Shown one piece after another: positions 1 through 10,561 of a stretch of DNA of 64,000 nt (its first letter is position 1; each line of letters opens with the position of its first letter). The DNA comes from Boseongicola sp. SB0665_bin_10. GTDB taxonomy: Bacteria > Pseudomonadota > Alphaproteobacteria > Rhodobacterales > Rhodobacteraceae. Below the pieces are notes generated by a model. It ran no database searches, was not told where the DNA came from, and was given only the letters and a program-made list of their open reading frames with translations. The stretch is from positions 16,802 to 80,801 of the forward strand of contig VXSG01000005.1 of NCBI GenBank assembly GCA_009838075.1, read 5' to 3'. The translations under genes were made by a program, and so were the position numbers.

Positions 1-714
1 CTGTTCCACGATGCGACCTGCGTACATCACGGCCACGCGGTGGGCGATCTGGGCCACAACGCCGAGGTCGTGAGATATCCAAATCAACGCCGAGCCCGAA
101 TCGCGGCAGAGCCGCCGCATGTCACGCAGGATTTGCGACTGCACGGTAACGTCCAGCGCCGTCGTCGGTTCGTCCGCGATGATCAGGTCCGGCTCGTTCA
201 GCAGCGCGATGGCAATGACCACGCGCTGCCGCATCCCGCCGGAAAACTGGTGCGGATAGGCCTCCAGCCGTTCATCGGGGCTGTTGATCCCGACGCGCAC
301 CATCGCCTCGCGAACGATCTGCCGTGCGGCGTCGGAGGAGATGTCTCGATGGGCCTGGATGGCTTCAATCATCTGTGTGCCAATGCGCTGCACCGGGTTC
401 AGGCTCGTCGTCGGATCCTGAAAGATCATCGCGATCCTGTTGCCGCGAAGGCCTTGCCACTGCGCCTCGGAGAAAACGGTGACATCAGTGCCATCGAACG
501 CAATGCGCCCCGCCGTGACACGACCCGGCCTGTCCACCAGCCCCATGATGGACAGGCCAAGAACGGTTTTGCCGGAGCCGGATTCCCCAACGATGCCGAG
601 CACGTCGCCGCGCGCGACTTCAAGATCGACGCCGTTCACGGCCGCCAGCGACCCGTCGGGGGTTGAGAATTCGGTCCGCAGCCCTTGAATGGACAAGAGG
701 TCCGTCCGTGTCAT
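1..714 (-). CDS. Dpp/Opp-type ABC importer ATPase (partial, cut by left edge)
   Basis: ATP-binding subunit of a peptide/nickel-type ABC importer; it energises uptake by the two permeases encoded just upstream. The 238 codons visible run from an ATG at 714 to the window edge. Walker A GESGSGKT is at residues 43-50, the signature FSGGMRQRV and the Walker B stretch [11 protein letters not shown] follow, and the H-loop SHD is present; the last visible residues are GRIVEQ. About 80-100 residues, including the usual C-terminal oligopeptide-transporter extension, must lie outside the window. Its start overlaps the stop of the upstream permease (ATGA), so the two are translationally coupled. The substrate cannot be read from the ATPase; peptides, opines or sugars are all possible for this family. 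Confidence 0.93.
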   Translation of the reverse strand, partial: MTRTDLLSIQGLRTEFSTPDGSLAAVNGVDLEVARGDVLGIVGESGSGKTVLGLSIMGLVDRPGRVTAGRIAFDGTDVTVFSEAQWQGLRGNRIAMIFQDPTTSLNPVQRIGTQMIEAIQAHRDISSDAARQIVREAMVRVGINSPDERLEAYPHQFSGGMRQRVVIAIALLNEPDLIIADEPTTALDVTVQSQILRDMRRLCRDSGSALIWISHDLGVVAQIAHRVAVMYAGRIVEQ

Positions 715-1619
715 CTCGAAAGCCTTGGATTGACCATTGCGCGCAGCTGGTCACCAAAGACGTTGATCGCGGCAACCGTCGCAAGCAGCATGACACCAGG
801 AAAGAAGGTGATCCAATAAGCACCCGACAGGATGAAGTCGAAGCCATTTGAAATCAGCGAACCGAGCGATGGTTCGGTGATGGGCACGCCCACACCGAGA
901 AAGCTGAGCGTTGCTTCGATCGAGATGGAGTGCGCCGTTTGCAGGGTCGCCAAAACGATCAGCGGCGAGACGCTGTTGGGCAGAAGGTGCTTCCAGATGA
1001 TGCGGACGTTGCTGAGCTCCAGGCAGATGGCCGCCTCGAAATACTCTTTGCGTCGTTCGACCATGGCGGCGGCACGTACCGTACGCGCATAGAGTGCCCA
1101 CTGCACGATGGCGAGCGCAATGATGACCTTGTCAACGCCCTTGCCTAACAGCGCCAAGAGCACGAGAGCGACCAGAATGGCCGGAAACGACAGCTGAATG
1201 TCGACGATCCGCATCAGGAACGCGTCAATCCGTCCGCCGTAGAAGGCCGCGGTCAGCCCAACCGCGAGCCCGACAATCAGCGCGATGAGGGCGCTGCTGA
1301 TGGCCACGGTCAGGCTGGTGCGAAGTCCAAAGATGATGGCGCTCAGAACATCTCGACCTGCCCCGTCCGTGCCCAGCCAGGCGATCGTTCCGTCAAACAT
1401 CTCTTCGCCTGGCGCAAGACGCCCGTCCAGCACGCTGACGGTTGCCAGATCATAAGGGTCAGTGGGTGCGATGAGGGGGGCAAATGTCGCCGAGGCGGCA
1501 ATGACCAAAAGCAGAATGCCCGAGATCAGCGTCGTGGGACGCGACAAATCTGACCGCACCAACTTGGAAAACAGTCCCGATTCCTGTCTTGCGGCGGATT
1601 CGGCCCTGGTCTCGCTCAT
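711..1619 (-). CDS. ABC importer permease, DppC-like
   Basis: Inner-membrane permease (302 aa) of the Dpp/Opp family, the DppC/OppC-type partner. After a ~30-residue hydrophilic N-terminus there is one membrane segment, the short periplasmic OppC-type region ending in LGTDGAGRDV, and then about five further segments. The EAA coupling loop, with EAAICLELSNVR, and the conserved SFLGVGV stretch are clear. It overlaps the upstream DppB-like gene and the downstream ATPase gene by four bases each (ATGA), showing one tightly coupled operon. With the SBP at 2650-4248 it should form a complete importer. Confidence 0.93.
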   Translation of the reverse strand: MSETRAESAARQESGLFSKLVRSDLSRPTTLISGILLLVIAASATFAPLIAPTDPYDLATVSVLDGRLAPGEEMFDGTIAWLGTDGAGRDVLSAIIFGLRTSLTVAISSALIALIVGLAVGLTAAFYGGRIDAFLMRIVDIQLSFPAILVALVLLALLGKGVDKVIIALAIVQWALYARTVRAAAMVERRKEYFEAAICLELSNVRIIWKHLLPNSVSPLIVLATLQTAHSISIEATLSFLGVGVPITEPSLGSLISNGFDFILSGAYWITFFPGVMLLATVAAINVFGDQLRAMVNPRLSR

Positions 1620-2593
1620 GTCTCGTCACCTTGCAGGCGCACGCGCGGATCAAGCAGCGCGTACATGATGTCCACGACCAGATTGAGCACCAGGAACAGG
1701 GTCACTACGAACAGAAGGTAGGCCACCACGATCGGGCGGTCGAGATTGACAATGGCGTCGATGACAAGCTTGCCCAGACCAGGCCAGGCAAAAATGGATT
1801 CCGTTACCGTCGCAAAGGCGATCAGGGTGCCGAATTCGATCCCCAACACGGTGACAATCGGAATGAGGATATTGGGCATTAGGTGCGCGAGCACAATGCG
1901 TCTTGGCGCCAGCCCTTTGGCGCGGGCGAACCTAATGAAATCGAGCGCCATGACCTCGACTGTTCCGGCGCGCGCCAGCCGGATGACCATGGCGATCTTG
2001 AAGAGAGCGAGATTGGTGGCGGGCAAGACGAGATGGCGCAGGCCGTCCAGCGTAAAGGCGCTGCTCTCGATGCCCAGGAAACGCGAAGTTTCGCCTCGGC
2101 CGGACACCGGCAGCCAACCGAGCACGACCGAAAAGACAATGATCATCATCAGGCCCAGCCAGAAGGTCGGGATCGATATGCCGAGCACCGAGCCACCCAT
2201 GATGATGCGTGTGCCCCATCCGTCAGGCCGCAGGCCCGCGTAGACCCCAAGGGGCAGGCCCACGGTCACGGATATGACCAGTGCGCTGGTCGCAAGTTCA
2301 AGCGTAGCCGGAAAACGCTCGGCCATGAGCGCAAGTGCCGGTCGTCCGAAGATAAAGGAATTGCCCAGATCCCCCGAGAGCGCACCCATCAGGAACTTCC
2401 AATATTGCACGTGGACCGGCTGATCGAGCCCGAAGTCCCGTCGCACACGATCGATTTCCTCGGGCAGGCTTTCCGGATTGACGAGCATGTCGACGGGGTC
2501 ACCCACGAGATTGATCATGGAGAACACAATCAAGGACATGACGAACAGGACGACCACGCTTTGCATGACGCGTCTCAGGACAAAGGCCAGCAT
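1616..2593 (-). CDS. ABC importer permease, DppB-like
   Basis: Inner-membrane permease (325 aa) of the DppB/OppB type. The start chosen is the ATG at 2593 (MLAFVLRR), the usual N-terminus of this family, which has a GAAGGGAA ribosome-binding site a few bases upstream; a longer reading to 2653 would run into the SBP gene and the hairpin between them. The first membrane helix follows immediately, then the DppB-type periplasmic domain with DFGLDQPVHVQYW, and five more helices with the coupling loop ALDFIRFARAKGL. It is separated from the SBP gene by only 56 bases, which hold a perfect hairpin, and it overlaps the DppC-like gene. Confidence 0.93.
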   Translation of the reverse strand: MLAFVLRRVMQSVVVLFVMSLIVFSMINLVGDPVDMLVNPESLPEEIDRVRRDFGLDQPVHVQYWKFLMGALSGDLGNSFIFGRPALALMAERFPATLELATSALVISVTVGLPLGVYAGLRPDGWGTRIIMGGSVLGISIPTFWLGLMMIIVFSVVLGWLPVSGRGETSRFLGIESSAFTLDGLRHLVLPATNLALFKIAMVIRLARAGTVEVMALDFIRFARAKGLAPRRIVLAHLMPNILIPIVTVLGIEFGTLIAFATVTESIFAWPGLGKLVIDAIVNLDRPIVVAYLLFVVTLFLVLNLVVDIMYALLDPRVRLQGDET

Positions 2594-2610
2594 CGGGGGT
2601 TCCCTTCGTA

Positions 2611-2644
2611 GGTTGGCCCGCCGCGGACTTGCGGCGGGCCAACC
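2611..2644 (-). promoter_or_regulatory. Perfect 14-bp hairpin between SBP and permease genes
   Basis: An inverted repeat with 14-bp arms (GGTTGGCCCGCCGC and its exact complement) and a 6-base loop lies between the SBP stop (2650) and the DppB start (2593). There is no T-run, so it is probably not a full terminator. In ABC operons such structures commonly protect the upstream SBP message from 3' decay or partly attenuate read-through, giving more binding protein than permease. That role is inferred here from position. Confidence 0.7.
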
Positions 2645-2649
2645 CTGGT

Positions 2650-4248
2650 TCATTCTTGGGGACGGATCTTGTGGATGAAGGTGCTGTCCAGGGCACCGTG
2701 TTCGTAGGAGATGCCGTCGCGTGCGGCCCAGGTCGCGATCTCATGATGGATCGGAACCAGCGCGTATTCCCGCATCGCGATGTCGGTCGCCTGAATGAAG
2801 GCCATTTCACCCATGGCAATGTCCATCGAAGAGCGCCCGTCTTCGATCAGCCTATCGACTTCCGGGTTGCTGTACCCGTTGCGGTTGCCCGGTCCGTATC
2901 CGCGCTCTTTCTGCTTGGTGTGAATGAAGATCCGCAGCGGGTGCGAAGGCTCACCCGAGCCGTTTGCATAGCCGGACATGGCAACGGTGAACTCAGGCGT
3001 GTCACCCGGCCCTCCGCGCGAGAAGCGCTTGAAAAAGACCGAGGCGGGCATGGTTTCGACATCGGTGTCGATACCGATGCGCGACAGCATCTGCGCGATC
3101 GCTTCGAGAATCCGTGTGTCGTTGGAATAGCGACCGGCTGGCCCATGGATGGTCAGCTTGAACCCGTCGCCATAGCCTGCTTCGGCCAGCAATTCCCTTG
3201 CACGCTCCGGATCATGGGCATCTGGTTCGAGATTGGCGGAGTAGCCAATGTAACCCTCGGGCGAAAACTGACCTGCAGGTGCGGACAGCCCGTCCATCAC
3301 GCGATCCGCAATGGCCTGGCGATTGATCGCCAGAGACACGGCTTCGCGCGCGCGAACGTCCCGAAACGGCGAGGCAATCGGATTGCCTTCATGATCAGTG
3401 ACATAGGGTTTGATCGGATCATCGGTCATGTGCAAGGTCATGTAGAGCAGACGGTTGGACACCGACTTGAAGACCGACAGCCCGTCGCGGCTTTCCAATG
3501 TGGGCAAATCAGCGGGAGCAACCCTCTCGATGAAATCCACGTCGCCGGCGATGAGCGCGGCCGCTCTGGTTGTACCGTCACCAATGGGGCGAATGACGAC
3601 ATTGTCCCAATCCACCGCCGTCCCCCAATAGCCGTCATTGCGCGACAATTCGATCACGTCGCCGGGAAGCCATTTGGTGAAGGTGAACGGGCCCGTCCCG
3701 TAGGAGGCGGCACCGATGTTGAAGTCCTCGGTCGTGGCGTCGACGAACGCCGAGTCGATGATCGAAATCCGCGACATGTCGTTCGGGGTGAAGGGGTAGG
3801 GTTTCTCGGTCGAAATCCGCAGGGTCAGGTCATCGACAACGTCAAAGGTCTTGCCCTTGATGAAGGTGGCAAAACTGGACGGGCTGTTGGGTACATTTGC
3901 CGCGCGCTGCATCGTGGCGATCACATCTTCAGCGGTGAATGCCGCGCCGTTGTGAAAGGTCACACCGGGACGCAACGTGAACTCCCAGGTGCGCTCGTCA
4001 ATTGGTTCCCAAGACGCGGCAAGCCCGGGGACGAGGTTCTGGTTCACATCCTGCAGGACCAGCGCATCATAGACCTGCGTCGCCATCGAGTTGTTGATGG
4101 TCAGATTCTGGTAATGCGGGTCCATGGATGTGGGTTCGGCCGCCAGAGCCACTGTCAGGTCGCTTGCCGACACTGGTCCGGCCAAGAACCCAAGACCCGC
4201 GACCGCGGCGGTCAGCAAAGCCTTTGGACCAAAGATGAACTTTCTCAT
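2650..4248 (-). CDS. Periplasmic substrate-binding protein, Dpp/Opp family (SBP_bac_5)
   Basis: Periplasmic binding protein (532 aa) of the peptide/nickel/opine ABC family. The ATG at 4248 is preceded by GGGAG and gives a signal peptide (MRKFIFGPK, hydrophobic core, cleavage near SASDL). Family hallmarks follow in order: AAEPTSMDPH near the mature N-terminus, VTFHNGAAFTAEDV, and the NRQAIADRVMDGLSAP region. Length matches the family. An in-frame extension upstream would overlap the hydrolase gene and has no signal sequence. It lies 56 bases behind the hydrolase and is followed by the hairpin at 2611-2644. The substrate is unknown; the adjacent hydrolase suggests an ester or amide conjugate, which is only a guess. 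Confidence 0.93.
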   Translation of the reverse strand: MRKFIFGPKALLTAAVAGLGFLAGPVSASDLTVALAAEPTSMDPHYQNLTINNSMATQVYDALVLQDVNQNLVPGLAASWEPIDERTWEFTLRPGVTFHNGAAFTAEDVIATMQRAANVPNSPSSFATFIKGKTFDVVDDLTLRISTEKPYPFTPNDMSRISIIDSAFVDATTEDFNIGAASYGTGPFTFTKWLPGDVIELSRNDGYWGTAVDWDNVVIRPIGDGTTRAAALIAGDVDFIERVAPADLPTLESRDGLSVFKSVSNRLLYMTLHMTDDPIKPYVTDHEGNPIASPFRDVRAREAVSLAINRQAIADRVMDGLSAPAGQFSPEGYIGYSANLEPDAHDPERARELLAEAGYGDGFKLTIHGPAGRYSNDTRILEAIAQMLSRIGIDTDVETMPASVFFKRFSRGGPGDTPEFTVAMSGYANGSGEPSHPLRIFIHTKQKERGYGPGNRNGYSNPEVDRLIEDGRSSMDIAMGEMAFIQATDIAMREYALVPIHHEIATWAARDGISYEHGALDSTFIHKIRPQE

Positions 4249-4304
4249 GTTTTTTCTCCCTTTCATCGGTTCTTGGTTGTTTCCCTGGTGATGACGGCCC
4301 GGAT

Positions 4305-5114
4305 TCACTGCCGGGCTTTCGTCGCGAATTCCTTGATCTGCCCGTTGAAGAAGTCGGGGTATTCCGCGTAGGAGGCGTGACCCGCCTCGGGGCATTCGAC
4401 ATGGCGTGCCTTCGGAAAGGCCGCGACCAGCAGCGCGTGCATTTCAGGCGAGATCACGGTGTCCTTGCCGCCTGACAAAATGAGTACGGGAACGTTCACG
4501 TCATGGCTGATTCTCGTGTTGTCCGTTTCCTGACACATGCGGCCACCATCGCGGATACCCTCGATTCGCGCGCTTGCCGCTATTTCGGCCAGGAACCGAA
4601 TGACAGTTTGGGATGTTCCCTCTGGCGTGCTGCGCTTGGCGCGTTCCAGACCATAGGCCGCATTGACCCCCTCGGACCGGATGCGGTCGACTCTCGTCCC
4701 GTACCGCGGCATCAGCGGTTCCCCTTTCGGGCGGGCAAAGCCCAAATGCGTGGAAGACAGCACCAGGCCCGCGGTTGAGGTATCTCGATCAGCCGCCAGT
4801 TGCGCGGCAACCACGCCTCCCATCGAATGGCCGACCAGGATTGCGTCGCTGAACTTCAGTGCCTTCAACAGCGCCTTGGCCGCTTCAACATAGTCTTCGA
4901 TGCTGTCTCCGAATACATCGGACGCGCCAAAGCCGGGCGCATCCCAGGCGACAACGCGGAACGAAGTCCCAAGCGCCCGAAACAGGTGGGCCCAGCTCTG
5001 ACTGCTGCCATTCATGCCATGGAGCAAGAAGAGCGCCTGTCCCGCACCCGTTTCCCGATACGCAAGGCGACCGCCCTTGTGGGACATGAACTGCAGCTCA
5101 GGCGTCTCCAACAT
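4305..5114 (-). CDS. Alpha/beta hydrolase
   Basis: Alpha/beta-hydrolase fold enzyme (269 aa), probably an esterase, lactonase or amidase acting in the cytoplasm, as no signal peptide is seen. The oxyanion region is LLHGMNGSSQSW, the nucleophile elbow is GHSMGG, the acid is probably the Asp in SGGKDTVISP, and the catalytic His is in EAGHASYAEYP. It stands directly upstream of the Dpp-type importer in the same orientation and downstream of the MarR regulator, so it may process the imported compound. The start at 5114 has a modest AGAGG site about 12 bases upstream; an internal Met (residue 10) is an alternative start. Confidence 0.9.
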   Translation of the reverse strand: MLETPELQFMSHKGGRLAYRETGAGQALFLLHGMNGSSQSWAHLFRALGTSFRVVAWDAPGFGASDVFGDSIEDYVEAAKALLKALKFSDAILVGHSMGGVVAAQLAADRDTSTAGLVLSSTHLGFARPKGEPLMPRYGTRVDRIRSEGVNAAYGLERAKRSTPEGTSQTVIRFLAEIAASARIEGIRDGGRMCQETDNTRISHDVNVPVLILSGGKDTVISPEMHALLVAAFPKARHVECPEAGHASYAEYPDFFNGQIKEFATKARQ

Positions 5115-5236
5115 TCGCGTGATGCCCTCTGGGCAATGACTTCATCAGACGGCACCATGGAGGGGCAGAGATGCTCCGGCGCCCGCTGTTGCTCAATTGC
5201 AGCATAGGGCGTGACAACAAAATAGCCTAAAACATC

Positions 5237-5701
5237 TTACACATCATTGCCTGATGGCTGAGCCTCAAGCTCGCGCATCGACATCAGCGCCTGGGCGAGC
5301 TTCAGCACACGGGAAAACTCGGGGTTTGCGAGAAGCGCGTTGCAATAATTGCGCCAGGCCTCCAGCATCGGCTCGGTCGGGCGAAAGTCGCGGCGACGGC
5401 GGTCGCCCGTGCCTGACAGCTCCTCCAAATAGCCGAGTTCCAAGGCTTCATGCACCGTTGAAGTAACGGTTGGGCGACTGAATTCAGAGACTTCCACAAG
5501 CTCCGTGATGGTGAAACTGCCCTTGATGAAGTAGAAGTTCATCATGTACCGACGCAGTTCGAACGCGGTGAAGCTGGTGTTGAAGAAACGGCGCACCTGG
5601 CCAGGTCCATGCTCGCGTCGGTATACATGGCGCGAGCTTTCAAAAGAGGCCTGCGCAAAGCAGAAGCGTTGAAACAGCGTCCCGGACTCACGCATGGTCA
5701 T
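5237..5701 (-). CDS. MarR-type winged-helix regulator
   Basis: Small DNA-binding protein of about 154-156 aa. A winged-helix region lies mid-protein (residues ~55-105): FTITELVEVSEFSRPTVTSTVHEALELG is split between helix 2 and the recognition helix, followed by the wing with TGDRRRRDFRPTE, a typical MarR pattern. Several starts compete: GTG 5707, ATG 5701 and ATG 5695; the last has the best-spaced GGTGGA. It is the first gene of the minus-strand block with the hydrolase and importer and, by position, probably controls them. No ligand can be predicted. Confidence 0.82.
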   Translation of the reverse strand: MTMRESGTLFQRFCFAQASFESSRHVYRREHGPGQVRRFFNTSFTAFELRRYMMNFYFIKGSFTITELVEVSEFSRPTVTSTVHEALELGYLEELSGTGDRRRRDFRPTEPMLEAWRNYCNALLANPEFSRVLKLAQALMSMRELEAQPSGNDV

Positions 5702-5707
5702 TTCCAC

Positions 5708-6087
5708 CGCATTATGAAAAAATTCTTAAACGATCGTCTTGCGAATTTCTGCGCATGGGCTCGCATGTGCGCGACTTGCCCGTGCCAGACTCTGTCAATG
5801 ATCGCCAAATTTCAAGGAAAATGCCGTGGTTTTTTCCGGTCCCGCGAGGCGGGAACTCGCCGGATCACCGCGAACCTGAAGATTCCGCGCCTGGAAAGGC
5901 TGCCCTCCTGCACGGCAGGGGCGCGGTCAGCCCAGGGGTGGCTGCCGCCAGTCCCCGATTCGGCTTCGGAACGCAAAATGCTGCGTGAACCCCGATGATC
6001 GACATGCAAGGTCACCGTGATGCGTCCATGAAACGGATTGACCCCGCGTCCCTGCCCGGCCATTGAGTGGCGCAAATCGGAGCAGAC
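5708..6087. other. 380-base intergenic region, promoters of marR and lolC
   Basis: Divergent intergenic region between the MarR-type gene and lolC. An AT-rich tract near 5712-5730 next to the MarR start and a T-run with a short TCCCGC/GCGGGA hairpin around 5830-5855 are visible. The T-run is on the wrong side for a terminator of either neighbour. No convincing open reading frame of its own was seen; the long minus-strand frame crossing it is a shadow of lolC. Confidence 0.5.
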
Positions 6088-7363
6088 ATGGCAACCCCAG
6101 CGCCGTTCGCAGCTTACGAATTCCTGATCGCCTGGCGGTACCTTCGCGCGAAGCGGGCCGAGGGCGGGGTCAGCGTCATGACCTGGATCAGCCTGATCGG
6201 GATCACGCTTGCCGTTGCGGCGCTCATCATCACCCTTGCCGTCCGCTCGGGCTTTCGGGACGAATTCGTCTCGACCATTCTCGGCGCCAATGCGCATGTG
6301 ACCGTCTATTCCGGAAGCTACATGACCGAAAGCGGCAACATCACGGACGTGATTCCGGATTACGCGGACTGGGCCGGGCGGCTCGGCGCGGTCGAGGGAG
6401 TCACCCGCGTCGCACCGCTGGTCAGGGGCCAGGTGATGGCGGTGCATCGCGGCAAGACCAGCGGCATGGACGTCTTCGGCATCGCAAGGCGGGATCTTGA
6501 GCGGATCCCGCGCATCGCGAATCCCGATACGGCCCTGGGCATGATCGAGGATTTCGACCGGGGCGTCGCGATCGGGCAGGAGGCGGCGCGATCGCTCGGC
6601 GTGACCGTCGGAGACGTCGTTCGCCTCATCAACCCGGAAGGCGTGAAGAGCCCTTTCGGCACCAGCCCGCGCGTGAACGAGTACGAAGTCGTCTACATCT
6701 TCAAGTCGGGACGGTACGACATCGACCGAACGCGCGCCTACCTGCCGTTCGCGGAAGCACAAACCTACTTCAACCGGGAGGGCGTGGCGGACGAACTTGA
6801 AGTGAACGTCGTCGAGCCGGAGTCCATTGATGCCGTTGCTCCCCTGCTTCGGGAGGCCGGCGGCGAGCGGGCCCGGGTCTGGACTTGGAAGGACTCGGCA
6901 GGCGGCTTCCTAAGGGCGCTTGAGGTCGAGGACACCGTGATGTTCGTGCTGATGAGCGTCCTTGTTCTCATCGCGTCCATGAACATCATCAGCGGGCTGG
7001 TCATGCTCGTCAAGAACAAGGGCCGGGACATAGGCATCCTTCGGACGATCGGCCTGACCCAAGGCGCCGTCATGAGGGTGTTCTTCCTGACGGGTGCGCT
7101 CATCGGTACGCTCGGGACGCTCTTCGGCGTGGTTCTCGGCTGCCTGTTCGCAATCTATTTCGACCCGATCCTCGCCTTCGTGAACGGAGTCACGGGCGGC
7201 GAGGTCTGGGAAGCCTCGGTGCGCGGCATCTACCGTCTGCCGGCAAAGCTCGAACTGAATGACGTCCTCGCCGCCGTCGGGCTTTCGCTGGCGCTCTCTT
7301 GGGGCATCACGCTCTTTCCCGCCCGACGCGCCGCCCGAATGAACCCGGTCGAGGCGCTCCGCT

Positions 7364-7371
<8 letters not shown>
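6088..7371 (+). CDS. lolC: Lipoprotein-releasing ABC transporter permease LolC/LolE
   Basis: Inner-membrane subunit (427 aa) of the Lol system, which extracts mature lipoproteins for transfer to LolA and the outer membrane. The start is ATG 6088, preceded by GGAG seven bases upstream, rather than the GTG at 6067. One helix near residues 35-60 is followed by a large periplasmic domain and three C-terminal helices, the FtsX/MacB fold. Typical features are the N-terminal [12 protein letters not shown] and the [18 protein letters not shown] loop between later helices, and the end [17 protein letters not shown] single LolC/E-type gene next to lolD suggests a homodimeric LolF-like arrangement, as in many alphaproteobacteria. 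Confidence 0.94.
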
Positions 7372-8038
<667 letters not shown>

Positions 8039-8111
8039 TCCGCGATCCCCGGGGCTGCGACTGGTGCGCGGTTTCAGGTCGATCGGGCGTGCTCACGCAC
8101 TCCTTTCGCCG

Positions 8112-10070
8112 TCAAACGTCCAGTTCTTGAACAAACCGTGCGTTTTCCTGGATGTACTGGTACCGCAACTCCGGCTTCTTCCCCATCAGGCGTTCGACCA
8201 GGTCCCCGGTCTCTCCGGGCACGTCCTCGTCGGTCGTGACGCGGATCAGCATCCGCGATGCCGGATCCATCGTGGTCTCCTTGAGGTCCTTGGCGTCCAT
8301 TTCACCCAGACCCTTGAATCGCTGAACGTCAATCCTGCCCTTTCCACCCAGCCCATCGGCAAGAACGCGCTCCTTTTCGGCATCGCTGGCCACATAGGCG
8401 CGATTGGCACCTTGGGTCAGCCGGTACAGCGGAGGACAGGCAAGGTAGAGATGCCCCTTGTCGACCAACGGCCGCATCTGCGTGTAGAAGAATGTCATCA
8501 GGAGCGACGAGATGTGGGCTCCGTCCACATCGGCGTCAGTCATGATGATGACCTTGTCGTAACGCAGGTCATCAACATCGAAGCGGGCACCCATGCTGCA
8601 CCCCAGGGCCTCGCAGAGATCCCTGATCTCCTGGTTCTGCATGAGCTTTGCCGATGCCGCCCCCAACACGTTCAGGACCTTGCCGCGGAGGGGCAGGAGC
8701 GCCTGGAATTCCCGGTTTCGGGCGGCCTTGGCGGATCCCCCTGCGGAATCACCCTCAACGAGAAAGATCTCGGTGCCGTCGCGGGACTTGGCCGTGCAAT
8801 CGGTCAGCTTGCCGGGAAGACGGAGTTTCCTGGTCGCGCTCTTGCGTGCGGTTTCCTTTTCCTGCCGGCGACGCATCCGCTCCTCGGCCCGCAGGACAAG
8901 GAAGTCCAGAATGGCGCCTGCGGACCTCGTGTCGGCGGCAAGCCAGTTGTCGAAATGATCGCGAACCGCGCCCTCGACCATTTTCGCCGCACTTTCCGTG
9001 GACAGCCTGTCCTTCGTCTGTCCGACGAACTGCGGTTCGCGGATGAAGATGGAGACCAGCGCAACCCCGCCGGTCGTCAGGTCCTCCCGCGCTATCTGCG
9101 AGGCCTTGCGGTTGCCCACCAGTTCGCCATAGGCACGAATCCCCTTGAGGATTGCGGCCCAGAAACCCGTCTCGTGCGTGCCACCCTCGGGCGTTGGAAC
9201 GGTGTTGCAATAGCTCTGGATGAATCCGTCTCGCGCGGCCGTCCAGTTGATCGCCCATTCGACCTTGCCGGGCTCGCCGAACTTCTCCTTGAATTCGACC
9301 TGGCCCGCAAAGGGCTGCTCCGCATAGGTCGTGTCGCCGTTCAGGCTTTCGGTCAGAAAGTCCGAAAGGCCGCCCGGAAAGCGAAAGGTCGCTTCGGGGG
9401 GAATGCCATCCGCATCAAGCGCGCATTTCCAGCGGATCTCGACGCCGCTGAAGAGATAGGCCTTGGAGCGGGCCATCTTGAAGAGGCGCGCCGGCGAGAG
9501 CTTGAGCGAGCCGAATATCTCGTGATCGGGGTGAAATGTGACGGCGGTGCCGCGCCGGTTTGAGGCGGCGCCCACGTTCGCGACGCCCGAGAGCGGCATG
9601 CCGCGCGAGAACTCCTGCACATAAACCTGCCTGTCCCGCGCGACCTCGACGCGAAGCTGGTCGGAGAGCGCATTGACGACAGAGATGCCAACACCATGCA
9701 GGCCGCCCGACGTCTCGTAGGCCTTTCCGGAGAACTTTCCGCCCGAGTGCAGTTCGCAGAGAATGATTTCCAGCGCGGAGCGGTCCGGGAACTTCGGGTG
9801 CGGTTCAACCGGAATGCCGCGACCGTTGTCCCGAATCGTGACCGCGTGATCGTCATGAAACTCGACCTCGATGCGGCTGGCATGGCCTGCAACGGCTTCG
9901 TCCATCGCGTTGTCAAGGACTTCGGCAACCAGGTGGTGAAGCGCGCGCTCGTCGGTGCCGCCAATATACATCCCCGGGCGCTTTCGCACCGCTTCGAGGC
10001 CCTCAAGGACCTCGATCGAAGCTGCGTCATAGGTGTCCGCTACGGTCGCTGCGAGAAGATCGTCGGCCAT
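8112..10070 (-). CDS. parE: DNA topoisomerase IV subunit B
   Basis: ATPase subunit of topoisomerase IV (652 aa), which decatenates daughter chromosomes together with ParC (not in the window). The GHKL ATPase domain shows RKRPGMYIGGTDERALHHL, the Mg-binding Asn in VAEVLDNAMDEA, and DNGRGIP and GGLHGVG. The transducer domain follows, then the TOPRIM domain with EGDSAGGSAK, acidic residues in MTDADVDGAHI and the C-terminal FKGLGEM. Length and the short C-terminus favour ParE over GyrB (about 800 aa in this group). It is transcribed convergently with lolD and alone. Confidence 0.93.
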   Translation of the reverse strand: MADDLLAATVADTYDAASIEVLEGLEAVRKRPGMYIGGTDERALHHLVAEVLDNAMDEAVAGHASRIEVEFHDDHAVTIRDNGRGIPVEPHPKFPDRSALEIILCELHSGGKFSGKAYETSGGLHGVGISVVNALSDQLRVEVARDRQVYVQEFSRGMPLSGVANVGAASNRRGTAVTFHPDHEIFGSLKLSPARLFKMARSKAYLFSGVEIRWKCALDADGIPPEATFRFPGGLSDFLTESLNGDTTYAEQPFAGQVEFKEKFGEPGKVEWAINWTAARDGFIQSYCNTVPTPEGGTHETGFWAAILKGIRAYGELVGNRKASQIAREDLTTGGVALVSIFIREPQFVGQTKDRLSTESAAKMVEGAVRDHFDNWLAADTRSAGAILDFLVLRAEERMRRRQEKETARKSATRKLRLPGKLTDCTAKSRDGTEIFLVEGDSAGGSAKAARNREFQALLPLRGKVLNVLGAASAKLMQNQEIRDLCEALGCSMGARFDVDDLRYDKVIIMTDADVDGAHISSLLMTFFYTQMRPLVDKGHLYLACPPLYRLTQGANRAYVASDAEKERVLADGLGGKGRIDVQRFKGLGEMDAKDLKETTMDPASRMLIRVTTDEDVPGETGDLVERLMGKKPELRYQYIQENARFVQELDV

Positions 10071-10561
10071 GTCCTGCTCTTGTTTTCCGAAAGATAGCCG
10101 CCCCCGCGTAACTGGGCAATGGGTCCGGCCGACCTGACGTCCAATTTACCGCCTTCAGCGGGTCGCGCACTCCCGGATTCATCGCTCCCCTTTCAACTCC
10201 CGGCCATTCCTTCCAAGGCGCCCTAGACTTTCGAGGTCTTGGTCACGGATGCGTCAGACCAATGCCTCTGTGCCGGGCGTCGACCTGTCCGGAGGGGTCC
10301 TGCTGCCGCTGATCTGCCGTGCGATCACCAAGGAGTCAGGAGCCTTCAACGAACTCTCTCACGCTCGCCGGCCCGAATTCTTCGGAATTCCGAAACCCGT
10401 CAGGGACGCAACGGCATCCTTGGAGAGCCGATTCGACGTCGAGGAGCGGCGGGGTTGCATCGACAAGGGCGCCGATTCCATCAGGGAGGAGAAGATCGGT
10501 ACGGAACTGCAGGCATCGTAAGCATCCTTGCGTTTCAGACTGTTGGCGACGGCGCAACCCA
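10071..10561. other. About 490 bases without a recognised gene
   Basis: Region upstream of parE and downstream of the truncated AbiEi-like gene. Open frames of ~90 (plus) and ~50-80 (minus) codons occur but none carries a recognisable domain or a good ribosome-binding site. It may be the eroded 3' part of the gene remnant at 10562-10822. No RNA gene or terminator was recognised. Confidence 0.4.

Noticed and set aside
2629..4371. 580-codon open frame on the plus strand
   Set aside because: Exactly opposite the SBP gene; its translation is an antisense shadow without any domain and is caused by GC-rich codon use.
5830..5855. T-run plus TCCCGC/GCGGGA hairpin
   Set aside because: The T-run precedes the hairpin on the plus strand and is an A-run on the minus strand; not a terminator for either gene.
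5812..6762. 316-codon minus-strand frame
   Set aside because: Runs antisense through lolC; lolC has clear family motifs and ribosome-binding site.
10249..10521. 90-codon plus-strand frame with coding-like third-position GC
   Set aside because: No recognisable domain, no good ribosome-binding site and no conserved neighbour; kept only as part of the unexplained gap.
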